Program-made: the position numbers and the translations under genes
The notes under the pieces: model-generated
What the model was told of the DNA's origin: nothing
The model's database searches: none
What the model saw: only the letters and a program-made list of their open reading frames with translations
Origin: Halomontanus rarus
Lineage (GTDB): Archaea > Halobacteriota > Halobacteria > Halobacteriales > Natrialbaceae
DNA length: 64,000 nucleotides
Direction of reading: 5' to 3'
Assembly: GCF_017357405.1 (NCBI RefSeq)
Contig: NZ_CP071597.1
Span: 2,294,001-2,358,000 of the forward strand
In this document: positions 28,141-36,349 of the stretch, piece by piece
Position numbering within the stretch: the stretch's first letter is position 1
How the letters are laid out: the number at the start of each line of letters is the position of its first letter

Positions 28141-28161
28141 CACGCCCTCGTTTCGACTCCG
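28141..28161 (-). other. ORB-like sequence upstream of second orc gene
   Basis: Read on the minus strand this is GGAGTCGAAACGAGGGCGTG, close to the ORB-like CCACACGAAACGAGGGGGT at 57162 near orc1. It lies in the non-coding gap between the divergent PQQ gene and the DUF1059-orc pair, beside an AT-rich stretch (28050-28090). Confidence 0.3.
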
Positions 28162-28209
28162 CTGCTGCAACGCGAATCCTTTCCTCGCCGCGGATCGTAG
28201 TGGTACCAT

Positions 28210-28401
28210 ATGGCACACCAGTTCGAGTGTGAGGAATCGGACTGCGAGTTCCTCGTCCGCTCGAGTTCGAACGAGGAGGTGATCCAGTTCGCTCGAGCCC
28301 ACCTCCGCGACGTTCACGGTGGACGGGTCGAGTCGGGCGACATCGACGGCGAAATCGAGCGGAGCGACACCGCGAACGGACAGTATCGCGCAAACAACTA
28401 A
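28210..28401 (+). CDS. DUF1059-like small zinc-binding protein (copy 2)
   Basis: A 63-residue paralogue of the 26209 gene: MAHQFECEESDCEFLVRS matches MPYQFECERADCEFVVRS, and FARAHLRDVH gives the histidines. The tail is longer and acidic. It is 26 bp upstream of the orc/cdc6 start and probably co-transcribed with it. Function unknown. Confidence 0.85.
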   Translation: MAHQFECEESDCEFLVRSSSNEEVIQFARAHLRDVHGGRVESGDIDGEIERSDTANGQYRANN

Positions 28402-28427
28402 GTAGCTCCGAGAGCGTGGTGAAAGTG

Positions 28428-29564
28428 ATGCCAGACGACCCCGACGGAGACGGGGGAATGTTGTCGTGGGACGAGTCCGTATTCAAGAACGAACACGTCT
28501 TCGAAATCGACTACGTTCCCGAGACGTTCAAGCACCGCGAAGGGCAGATGCAGAGCCTGACGTACGCCCTTCGCCCCGCCGTTCGAGGGTCGCGTCCGCT
28601 GAACGTCATGGTTCGCGGCCCGCCCGGCACCGGGAAGACCACCGCGATCCAGAAGCTGTTCTCCGAGGTGACCGCCCAGACCCGGGAGGTCCAGACGATC
28701 CGGGTCAACTGTCAGGTCAACGCCACCCGCTACTCGGTCTTCTCGAGGCTGTTCGAGGGGAGTTTCGACTACGAACCGCCCTCCTCGGGCATCTCGTTCA
28801 AGAAGCTCTTCGGACAGATCGCCGAGAAGTTAGTCGAGGAAGATCGCGTCCTGGTGGTCGCACTCGACGACGTCAACTACCTGTTCTACGAGAACGAGGC
28901 CTCGGACACGCTGTACTCGCTCCTTCGGGCCCACGAGGAACACCCCGGCGCGAAGATCGGCGTCATCGTCGTCTCCTCCGATCCGACCCTGGACGTGATC
29001 GACGAACTCGACTCGCGGGTCCAGAGCGTCTTCCGCCCCGAGGACGTCTACTTCCCCGTCTACGACCAGCCCGAAATCGTCACGATCCTCCGCGAGCGGA
29101 TCAAACGCGGCTTCCACGAGGACGTCGTCTCGAACGACGTTCTCGAGCACGTCGCGTCGCTGACCGCCGACAGCGGCGATCTCCGCGTCGGAATCGACCT
29201 GCTCCGGCGGGCGGGACTGAACGCCGAGATGCGCGCCAGTCGCGTCGTCGAGATGCAAGACGTCGAGAAGGCCTACGAGACCTCGAAGTACATCAACCTC
29301 TCGCGGAGCCTCTCGGGACTCAGCGAGAACGAACGCGCCCTCCTCGAGGTGATCGCCACTCACGACGGGAAACAAGCCGGCGACGTCTACGAGGCGTTTC
29401 GTGAGGAAACCGACCTCGGCTACACCCGGTACTCCGAGATCGTCAACAAACTCGACCAGCTCGGCCTGATCGACGCCGACTACGCCGACATCGAGGGACG
29501 GGGTCGCTCGCGATCGCTCTCGCTGTCCTACGAGAAGGAGGCGGTTCTGGACCGCCTCGAGTGA
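28428..29564 (+). CDS. Orc1/Cdc6-family replication initiator (paralogue)
   Basis: A protein of about 378 residues from ATG 28428; GTG starts four codons earlier are possible. It is an AAA+ ATPase with Walker A GPPGTGKTT near residue 63, Walker B VVALDDVN near 142 and sensor-2 region DLRVGIDLLRRAG. The C-terminal winged helix contains YTRYSEIVNKLDQLGLID. Haloarchaea encode many Orc1/Cdc6 copies, some bound to their own origins. This gene is not next to an obvious full origin, only a single ORB-like sequence at 28141. It is shorter than the orc1 at 57196 and lacks that gene's acidic insert. Confidence 0.93.
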   Translation: MPDDPDGDGGMLSWDESVFKNEHVFEIDYVPETFKHREGQMQSLTYALRPAVRGSRPLNVMVRGPPGTGKTTAIQKLFSEVTAQTREVQTIRVNCQVNATRYSVFSRLFEGSFDYEPPSSGISFKKLFGQIAEKLVEEDRVLVVALDDVNYLFYENEASDTLYSLLRAHEEHPGAKIGVIVVSSDPTLDVIDELDSRVQSVFRPEDVYFPVYDQPEIVTILRERIKRGFHEDVVSNDVLEHVASLTADSGDLRVGIDLLRRAGLNAEMRASRVVEMQDVEKAYETSKYINLSRSLSGLSENERALLEVIATHDGKQAGDVYEAFREETDLGYTRYSEIVNKLDQLGLIDADYADIEGRGRSRSLSLSYEKEAVLDRLE

Positions 29565-29711
29565 GAGCGCGGATTTGGGTGATCTCGGCTGCGCTCCGCC
29601 CGTCCGGGGGAACGAGACGGGGAGATTCGAAGAGAGGCTCGACGGAGATACCCATCAGTCTGGAGAAGTAAGAAGATATTTAACACGTCTCTCGAACGAT
29701 CCGCTGTATCT

Positions 29712-31025
29712 ATGCGCCGCCGGACACTCCTCGCGGCAGCCAGCGGAGCCGCACTCGGCGGGCTCGCCGGCTGCCTCTCGGACAGTTGCCCTCCCCGATC
29801 CGATCCGACGGAGCCGCCCGACGGCTGGCCGATGGCCGGCTTCGACGCGGCTAACACCGGCCGCGCCGGATCGATCGCACCGCCGCCGGCGAGTGAGCCC
29901 GTCTGGCAGTTCCACACCGACGACGACGACGCGCGAGGTGCGGCGAGTACGCCCGTCGTCGACGACGAACGGGTATTCGTCGTCACGGGACTGCCGGCCA
30001 GGTTCGCCGAGGACGGCGGCCGTCTCTACGCGCTCGAGCGGGCGACCGGCGAGGTCGACTGGGACTACGAACTGCCCGGCGGCGCCGGCGGCGGGCCGGC
30101 GCTGGTCGGCGACGCCGTGCTCGTCGGGAGCGGTGACGGAACGCTGCTGGCGCTCGAGCGGGCGACGGGCGACGTACACTGGCGGACCGACCTCGGCGGG
30201 GCGGTCAGAACGCCCGCAATCGCCGACGGCTGGTGTTACGTCCAGACCGATACGGGTCGTGTCTCCGCGGTCGACGTCGAGACGGGCGAGGGCTGCTGGG
30301 ACGCGCGGATCGCCGGGGCCCTCGACCGGCTCGGCTTCGGGTCGGACTATCACGCCGAGGGACGACCCGCCGTAACCGAGGACACCGTCTACGTGACCAC
30401 CGGCGAGCGCGAGGACGACGAGTCGTCGACCGACCGAGCGATCGTCCGCGCACTCGAGCGCGAGTCGGGCGACGAGCGGTGGGCGAAAACGTTTCCGTCC
30501 AGACGGCTTCCACGGTCGCCGGTCGTCGCCGACGGGGTGGTCTCCGTCGCGGTCGAGGACCGGGTGGTCGCGCTCGCCGACGGCGAGACCGGAAACGCCG
30601 AGCCGGGCGAGAAACTGTGGACGTTCGTCACCGGCTACCGCGAGACGAGCGCACCCGCGATCGTCGGCGACACCGCCTACATCAGCGCCAAGAACGTCTA
30701 CGCGATCGACCTCGAGACGGGCCGCGAGCGGTGGCGCCACGTCAACGAAGCGCCGGCGCACCGGGTGCTCCGTTCCGGCGGCGACCGGGTCGGGATGACG
30801 GGACACCCGATCGTCGGGGAGGACGCGGTGTACGTCGGGGCCGGCGCCTTAGATCGCGAGACGGGCGACCGCCGCTGGGGGGAGGTGGGCAACCGCGAGG
30901 ACAGCGACTTCTTCTCGGGCGTCTCGACGGAAGCGGTCTCGTCGGGAGGCGTCGCGATTACGGACGACGCGCTGTACGTGAGTACGACCCACGGGATCGT
31001 CACGAAGGTGGGAGCCGATGCGTAG
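29712..31025 (+). CDS. PQQ-like beta-propeller lipoprotein (first of pair)
   Basis: 437 residues. The N-terminus MRRRTLLAAASGAALGGLAGC is a twin-arginine signal ending in a lipobox, so a Tat-exported lipoprotein is expected. Propeller blades recur as ALERATGEVDWDYEL, ALERATGDVHWRTDL and AIDLETGRERWRHV. The conserved opening GWPMAGFDAANTG is typical of haloarchaeal PQQ-repeat lipoproteins. The stop overlaps the start of the next PQQ lipoprotein by eight bases, indicating an operon. The ligand is unknown. Confidence 0.88.
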   Translation: MRRRTLLAAASGAALGGLAGCLSDSCPPRSDPTEPPDGWPMAGFDAANTGRAGSIAPPPASEPVWQFHTDDDDARGAASTPVVDDERVFVVTGLPARFAEDGGRLYALERATGEVDWDYELPGGAGGGPALVGDAVLVGSGDGTLLALERATGDVHWRTDLGGAVRTPAIADGWCYVQTDTGRVSAVDVETGEGCWDARIAGALDRLGFGSDYHAEGRPAVTEDTVYVTTGEREDDESSTDRAIVRALERESGDERWAKTFPSRRLPRSPVVADGVVSVAVEDRVVALADGETGNAEPGEKLWTFVTGYRETSAPAIVGDTAYISAKNVYAIDLETGRERWRHVNEAPAHRVLRSGGDRVGMTGHPIVGEDAVYVGAGALDRETGDRRWGEVGNREDSDFFSGVSTEAVSSGGVAITDDALYVSTTHGIVTKVGADA

Positions 31026-32289
31026 GGCGAGTTCGGATTCGAACCGACGAACGAGACGGGCCGTCCTCGCGACGGTCGCCGCCGGGGCCGTCGGGTCGAT
31101 CGCCGGCTGTCAGGGGCTGGACATCGACGGCAACGAGGACGCGCTCGAGCGCCTCGAGGGCGAGGCGGAGCTCGATCCGACGGCGGCCGGGCCCGACGGC
31201 TGGCCCGTCGAACACGGCGACCTCGCGAACACTCGCTCGGCGCCGGCCGACGCGGTGCCCGAGCCGCCCCTGTCGGTGACGTGGACCGCCCCCTTCGAGA
31301 CCCACATGGGTCTCCCGCAGCCGGTCGTCGACGGCGACGTCGCCGTCGCCTCGAACTGGGACGACGAGACGTTCGGCGTCGACGTCGGGAGCGGCGACCG
31401 GCGCTGGACCGCTTCGATGCACGGTTTCGAGCCCCGGACGACCGCAGCGGTCGCCGACGATGCGGTCCTGATCGGCTCCCGATCGGAGATTCGGTGCGTC
31501 GAGCGCGGGGACGGCGGACGACGCTGGCGGGCGGAGCGATACGCGAGCGGCGTCAACGGCGGGACGCCGACGGTCGACGGCGACCTCGTCCTGACGGCGA
31601 CGGCGCTGGGCGTCGCGGCGTTCGACCTCGCCGACGGGAGCAGGCGGTGGGAGACACGGTTCGGACTCGCCGGCACGACGACGCCGGCGGTCGTCGACGG
31701 TGCAGTCTTCGTGGGCGGCAACGACGCCTGTTTACACGTCCTCGACCGTGAGACCGGCGACCTCGAGTGGCGCAGGAACGTCGACGGCGGCGTCGACGCC
31801 GGACCGGCCGTCGTGGACGAAACCGTCTACATCGGAACGGACGCGGGGAGCGTCTACGCGTTCGATCGCGACGACGGGAGCGAACGGTGGCACTCGTCGG
31901 TGGCCGGCAGCGGAATCGAGTCGCTCGCGGTCGGCAACGGACTCGTCTGTGCGGGTGCCAACGGCGACTCGCTGACCGCTCTCGACTCGGAGACCGGAAC
32001 GCCGATCTGGCGGTCGGGGTCGTATCGGTCGACCTACGCCAACGGGCCGGTCGTCGGCGACGGACTGGTCTTCGCGACTGTCGGGCTTGGTGCCGGATTC
32101 GGGAGCGGGATCAGCAGACACCGCGATCGAACGCTCGGTGCGTTCGACGCCGCCAACGGCGAGGTCGTCTGGCGGTTCGACGACGCCCCGATCAGGTTCG
32201 AGAACGGACCGGCCGTCGCGGACGGGTCCGTCTACGCGACCGGAACCCACACCGGGGACAACGAGCGAGTGCTCGCGTGTCTGCGATAG
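31018..32289 (+). CDS. PQQ-like beta-propeller lipoprotein (second of pair)
   Basis: 423 residues from ATG 31018 inside the previous gene. The signal has NRRTRRAVLATVAAGAVG and lipobox SIAGC. Blades include FDLADGSRRWETRF, LDRETGDLEWRRNV and FDRDDGSERWHSSV. It is paralogous to its upstream neighbour but has shorter inserts, suggesting an old tandem duplication. Like the other it should be anchored to the outer face of the membrane. Confidence 0.88.
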   Translation: MRRASSDSNRRTRRAVLATVAAGAVGSIAGCQGLDIDGNEDALERLEGEAELDPTAAGPDGWPVEHGDLANTRSAPADAVPEPPLSVTWTAPFETHMGLPQPVVDGDVAVASNWDDETFGVDVGSGDRRWTASMHGFEPRTTAAVADDAVLIGSRSEIRCVERGDGGRRWRAERYASGVNGGTPTVDGDLVLTATALGVAAFDLADGSRRWETRFGLAGTTTPAVVDGAVFVGGNDACLHVLDRETGDLEWRRNVDGGVDAGPAVVDETVYIGTDAGSVYAFDRDDGSERWHSSVAGSGIESLAVGNGLVCAGANGDSLTALDSETGTPIWRSGSYRSTYANGPVVGDGLVFATVGLGAGFGSGISRHRDRTLGAFDAANGEVVWRFDDAPIRFENGPAVADGSVYATGTHTGDNERVLACLR

Positions 32290-32423
32290 GTCCGCTCGTC
32301 CGATTCGAGTGGTTGTCGCGAGGGGACGGGGCGACGCGGACAGGTCGACTCGAGTCGGCGAACTCGCGGACCCGATGTAACTCTTTGCGGACGACGACCG
32401 AAACCCGAACTGCGAGAAAACCG

Positions 32424-32756
32424 TTACCGGGAAACGACCGAGTCGGATTCGACGAGTTCGACACCGTCTGATTCCGTTCTCTCGGGCACCGAACCCGTCT
32501 CGGCTACTTTCGCGACGACCATCCCGTCGCTCGAGACGGAGACGTCACACCCCGCCATAGAGAACGTGACGTCGACCGACGGACTCCCGACCGTGGTTCG
32601 TCGAGGGCCGAAGAGCCGGTTCAGCGCGTCGGGATCGATAACGTCGTACAGTCGAACGTCCAACTCGAGCGGATCGACGTCGTTCGCTTCGGCGACGGCT
32701 TCGACGACGGTGACGGCCGGGTTATCGGTGAAACGACGACGGACCTTCGTGTTCAT
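32424..32756 (-). CDS. HalOD1 output-domain protein
   Basis: 110 residues from ATG 32756. The HalOD1 pattern is VVEAVAEANDVDPLELDVRL and YDVIDPDALNRLF, followed by VDVTFSMAGCDVSVSSDG. It lies 107 bp downstream of a MEDS-GAF-HTH-10 regulator on the same strand, the same order as the pair at 3.25-4.5 kb. The gap holds a 14-bp palindrome and a hairpin. Role inferred as a signalling output partner. Confidence 0.85.
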   Translation of the reverse strand: MNTKVRRRFTDNPAVTVVEAVAEANDVDPLELDVRLYDVIDPDALNRLFGPRRTTVGSPSVDVTFSMAGCDVSVSSDGMVVAKVAETGSVPERTESDGVELVESDSVVSR

Positions 32757-32796
32757 TACACTCCTCGATAGGAACGCTCGCCGGAAGTGCGTACCA

Positions 32797-32843
32797 GCTA
32801 GATATCTAGCCGTCAGCCAGCGCGGGGCTAGTTGTATAGCCCC
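32797..32843. promoter_or_regulatory. Palindrome and hairpin upstream of HalOD1 gene
   Basis: GCTAGATATCTAGC (32797-32810) is a perfect 14-bp palindrome. GGGGCTA (32824-32830) and TAGCCCC (32837-32843) form a 7-bp stem with a 6-nt loop, 20 nt after the stop codon of the upstream regulator. The hairpin could terminate that gene and the palindrome could be the operator of the HalOD1 gene. Confidence 0.5.
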
Positions 32844-32863
32844 CTGCGAGAAACCGGTCGTCG

Positions 32864-35596
32864 TTATCGGGACTCGTCGACGCAGTCGTACTCGTCGAAG
32901 AGCAACTCGAACAGCTTGCGTTCGCCCGCTCGAATGTGGCCGCTGGCCGTTGGCTGGGAGATGCCGATCGTCTCCGCGACCTCCTGTGCGGTCGTCACCC
33001 GCGGTGACTCGAAGAAGCCACTGAAGTACGCGGTGTGGAGGACCTCCCGCTGGCGCTCGGTGAGCCGATTCATCAGCGTCGACTTGAGATCTCGAGTCGT
33101 CTGGAGCGGTCGGTCGTGTTCGCGTCGGGCGACCAGTTCGGCGTCGTCGTACCCCTCCATGAAGGTCTCGACGAACGTCCGGACGTTCGCCCGTTTCGGG
33201 AGTTCGACGACGACCGTCGCCTCGTCCCGATCGGCGTCGATCGCCTGCGGCACGCCACCGTGCTCGACGAGCGTCGCGATTGCGTTGGTCGCCGTCAACC
33301 GACACTCGAAGAAACACTCGTCGCCTCCCTCGTCCCCGGTCTCGGCTTCGGCCCCGTCGAGACACGTTATCTCGGCGATCCCCTCGTCGTCCTTCGCGGC
33401 CTCGAGGACGGTCTCCGCCGACGCCCCAGTCGTCGTGAAGAACACGAGCGAGGACCCGTCGGACTGGGGAACGGTGCCGGTAAACTCGACCGTACAGTCC
33501 GCACGCGACGCGAGCCGGATCGGTCGGAACGCTCGATCGGTCACGTGGAACTCGAGTTCGACGGCGGAGTCGGCGACCAGCGCGCGCTTGCTCTCGACGG
33601 CGTTGATCGCGTGGCCGATCGTCTCGCCGAGTTCCGCGAACACCTCGCGCTCGGTCTCGTCGAAGACGGCAGGACGGTCGGCGTACATCGTGAGCGCGCC
33701 GTAGGTCGACGACTCGTAGCGGATCGGGACGGAGAGCACCGAGTGAAACTCGTTGGCGAGTGCGGATCCGCGCCACGGTTCGTACGACGGTTCGCGGAGC
33801 GTGTTTTCGACGATCTGCGGTGTTCCGCTCCGAATGGCCGCACACGGCGGGTGCTCGAACTCGTCTCGACCCTCGTCACACTCGATCGACGACATCGTCT
33901 GCAGGTAGTCGGCCCCCTCGCCGGCCCACGCCCGGGGACGGACCTGATCGCTTCGCGTATCGTAGCCGCCGATCCAGACGAACGTACACGGATCGGCGTC
34001 GGCTAACCGTTCGCAGACCTCGCGTTCGATCTGTCCGCGACCCGCCGCCCGGACGAGCACCTGGTCGATGTCCCGGATCACGTCGTTGATCCGACCGAGT
34101 CGCTGGAGTTGGTCGTTCTGTGCGGCGAGTTCCCGTTCGCGGTCGTGTAACGACGCCTCGCGTTCCGCCCGATCGAGCGCCGTGCGGGCGCTCTGGGCGA
34201 TCGCGCTCGCGAAGTCGACCGTCACGTCGTCGATCCGCGTGCGTGCGGACGCGTCGGCGAGCCACCTGACGGCGAGGACCCCGTGTCGACCGAGCGGGAG
34301 GACGAGTACGGGTTCAGTCGTGTTTTCGAGTTCAGTCGACTCCGAGCGTGATCTCGTCCCCGAACTCGAACTCGAACTCGAGCGGCCGTCACGGTCACTC
34401 CCGGATCGATCCCTCGTCACGCCGGGAGTGACGGGATCACCGGTCACGAACGAATTCCACGCGAGTTCCACGACGGAATCGTCGGCGAGTGCGTTGGGTC
34501 GATCGTCGTGTTCGTCACCGTCTCCGACCCCGTTCGGACCCGCGCCGTCACCGTTCTCGGCTTCTTCGTCCCCGTCTTCGACAACGCCGTGCCGACGAAG
34601 CCCGCCGCGCTCCTCGTCGTACCACCACACCGACGACAGCGGCGCGCCGAGGATCGTTCGCGTCGCCTCGAGGAGGTGATCCCCGATCGCTTCGGCGTCG
34701 GCGTCGATCAGCGCTCGAGAGAGGTCGTTCAATCCCTCGAGTCCGCGCTCACGTTCGCGAAGCGTCTCTTTCGCCAGCGTTCGACCGCGAAGCGTCTCGA
34801 GCATCCGGTCGACGTCGTGAGAGGGCTGTTCGGGACCGAAGAACTCCGCCGGCGGCGTATAGTAGAAGTTCTGGCAGACGGCGCCGCCGTAGATAAGGTG
34901 CGGGTGAGTCCGAAGGATGTCGCGGATGACGTTAGGGTCGAATCGCTCGCGGTTGTACTGACAGAGCGCGATACACTCCTTTTCGGGGATGAAGTCGTTG
35001 AGCCGGCCCTCGTACTCGATCAGGGAGGAACTGTCGACGTCGGTGCCGAGGATCCAGGTCATCTCCCCGGTGATCCGCAGGCCGGGATAGCCGTCGAGTT
35101 CAGTGGCCTCGGTGATAACCCCGTCGATGAACTCGATCATGTTCTGGGGGTCGAACGACCCGTCTCGCACGTAGGTGTCCCGTTTCGTGTGGATCGAAAG
35201 CGCCCCCGACTCGAGGGCGGCGTCGGCGTCGATTCCCGCCGCGGACATGGCCGTGAGGATCTCCGCTTTCGTGTTGTCGTCGGCGATGTAGAGACAGCGT
35301 TCACCGTTCTCGAGGCCGTCGCGGACGAACGGGATCGCGACCGCGAGCTGTTCGTCCCGCGACTCGTAGATCAACGCGAGGTGGTCGGTCGACTCGTGAC
35401 CGTCCAGTCCTTCGACGGGACCCTCGAACTCCTCGCTCGAGCGGAGGGCCTCGAGGCTGGACTCGAGGGAGAGCGGACGCGATCGAGAGCTGGCCCGAGC
35501 GCTCGTACGCGGTCGTGAGTGCGAGTCCGCGTGTGAGCGCGATCGAGCGCTCACCGGAGACTCGTCGTTTACCGAGTCGAAGGAACCGTTACTCAT
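32864..35596 (-). CDS. MEDS-GAF-HTH-10 sensor regulator
   Basis: 910 residues from ATG 35596 (MSNGSFDSVNDE). Order: a disordered N-terminus (1-60); a MEDS/DcmR-like sensory domain (about 68-240: DHLALIYESRDEQLAVAIPF, GERCLYIADD); a GAF-like region with a hexamer-encoded Ser-rich insert (about 290-480); a second GAF domain (about 520-690); a bacterio-opsin-activator region; and the HTH-10 domain (LTERQREVLHTAYFSGFFES, then VAETIGISQPTASGH). The protein combines ligand or redox sensing with DNA binding. The HalOD1 gene follows. Confidence 0.9.
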   Translation of the reverse strand: MSNGSFDSVNDESPVSARSRSHADSHSRPRTSARASSRSRPLSLESSLEALRSSEEFEGPVEGLDGHESTDHLALIYESRDEQLAVAIPFVRDGLENGERCLYIADDNTKAEILTAMSAAGIDADAALESGALSIHTKRDTYVRDGSFDPQNMIEFIDGVITEATELDGYPGLRITGEMTWILGTDVDSSSLIEYEGRLNDFIPEKECIALCQYNRERFDPNVIRDILRTHPHLIYGGAVCQNFYYTPPAEFFGPEQPSHDVDRMLETLRGRTLAKETLRERERGLEGLNDLSRALIDADAEAIGDHLLEATRTILGAPLSSVWWYDEERGGLRRHGVVEDGDEEAENGDGAGPNGVGDGDEHDDRPNALADDSVVELAWNSFVTGDPVTPGVTRDRSGSDRDGRSSSSSSSGTRSRSESTELENTTEPVLVLPLGRHGVLAVRWLADASARTRIDDVTVDFASAIAQSARTALDRAEREASLHDRERELAAQNDQLQRLGRINDVIRDIDQVLVRAAGRGQIEREVCERLADADPCTFVWIGGYDTRSDQVRPRAWAGEGADYLQTMSSIECDEGRDEFEHPPCAAIRSGTPQIVENTLREPSYEPWRGSALANEFHSVLSVPIRYESSTYGALTMYADRPAVFDETEREVFAELGETIGHAINAVESKRALVADSAVELEFHVTDRAFRPIRLASRADCTVEFTGTVPQSDGSSLVFFTTTGASAETVLEAAKDDEGIAEITCLDGAEAETGDEGGDECFFECRLTATNAIATLVEHGGVPQAIDADRDEATVVVELPKRANVRTFVETFMEGYDDAELVARREHDRPLQTTRDLKSTLMNRLTERQREVLHTAYFSGFFESPRVTTAQEVAETIGISQPTASGHIRAGERKLFELLFDEYDCVDESR

Positions 35597-35800
35597 CTGC
35601 ACCCGATAAGAGAGACGGTGATTTAACGTCTCGTTCGCCGAGAAGTGACGGTTCACGCGGAGAGAGTGACCGGAGAATCGGTTACTCGCGTCGAGGATAC
35701 CGTCGACTTGAACGGGGAGATCGGGGCGAACTATCGACGCTGATCGGGGTCGGCCGCTCGTCTTCGACGGTCCGACGCAGTCTTCGACCGTCGGTACCCC

Positions 35801-36262
35801 TTACCGACGGCGGTCACGCGGCTCCTCGATGCGAGTCGCGTCGTACCGCGGACTCGAGTCGTCGTCGACCGAGATGCCGATCGTCCGGCAGAAGTCGGCT
35901 CGCTGTCGGGGGTACTCACGTGCGATCACCGCGCCGATGTAGCCGCCGAGCGCGGAAAATCCCACCGTGTAGACGACGAACGCCGCGACGAGCGCGCCGA
36001 AGAAGACGACCGCGATGGCGACGCCCCCGGGCGGTGCGCCGAGCCCGAGCCCGATCCCGAGCAGACTGAGGACGAGTGCGCCGACGGCCGCCAGCGGAAG
36101 CAGCGTGATCAGGCCGGACAGCGCACCTGCGAGGGTCCCGTCAGTGCCGTCGGCCCCCTCGAGAAAGCCGGCGATCGCGCCGCCGAGGAGCGTCGAGAAC
36201 GGGAGGGCGGCCAGTACGACCGCGACGATGGCGCCGAGGAGCGCGTTGACGAATGTTCCCAT
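35801..36262 (-). CDS. DUF5518-type membrane protein
   Basis: A 153-residue Gly/Ala-rich membrane protein with four hydrophobic segments (about residues 5-34, 46-75, 78-102) and a short C-terminal cytoplasmic tail. The GGAIAGFLEG motif after the first helix is typical of the haloarchaeal DUF5518 family, which has no assigned function. It is downstream of the AI-2E-family gene on the same strand. Confidence 0.78.
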   Translation of the reverse strand: MGTFVNALLGAIVAVVLAALPFSTLLGGAIAGFLEGADGTDGTLAGALSGLITLLPLAAVGALVLSLLGIGLGLGAPPGGVAIAVVFFGALVAAFVVYTVGFSALGGYIGAVIAREYPRQRADFCRTIGISVDDDSSPRYDATRIEEPRDRRR

Positions 36263-36349
36263 ACCCGAGAGACAGGGGTCGAATCCCCAAAAGAACGAGG
36301 GTCAGCGGTCGATAGCAGCGAGCGGCGGTCGGCGAACGGGAGCCGACGA

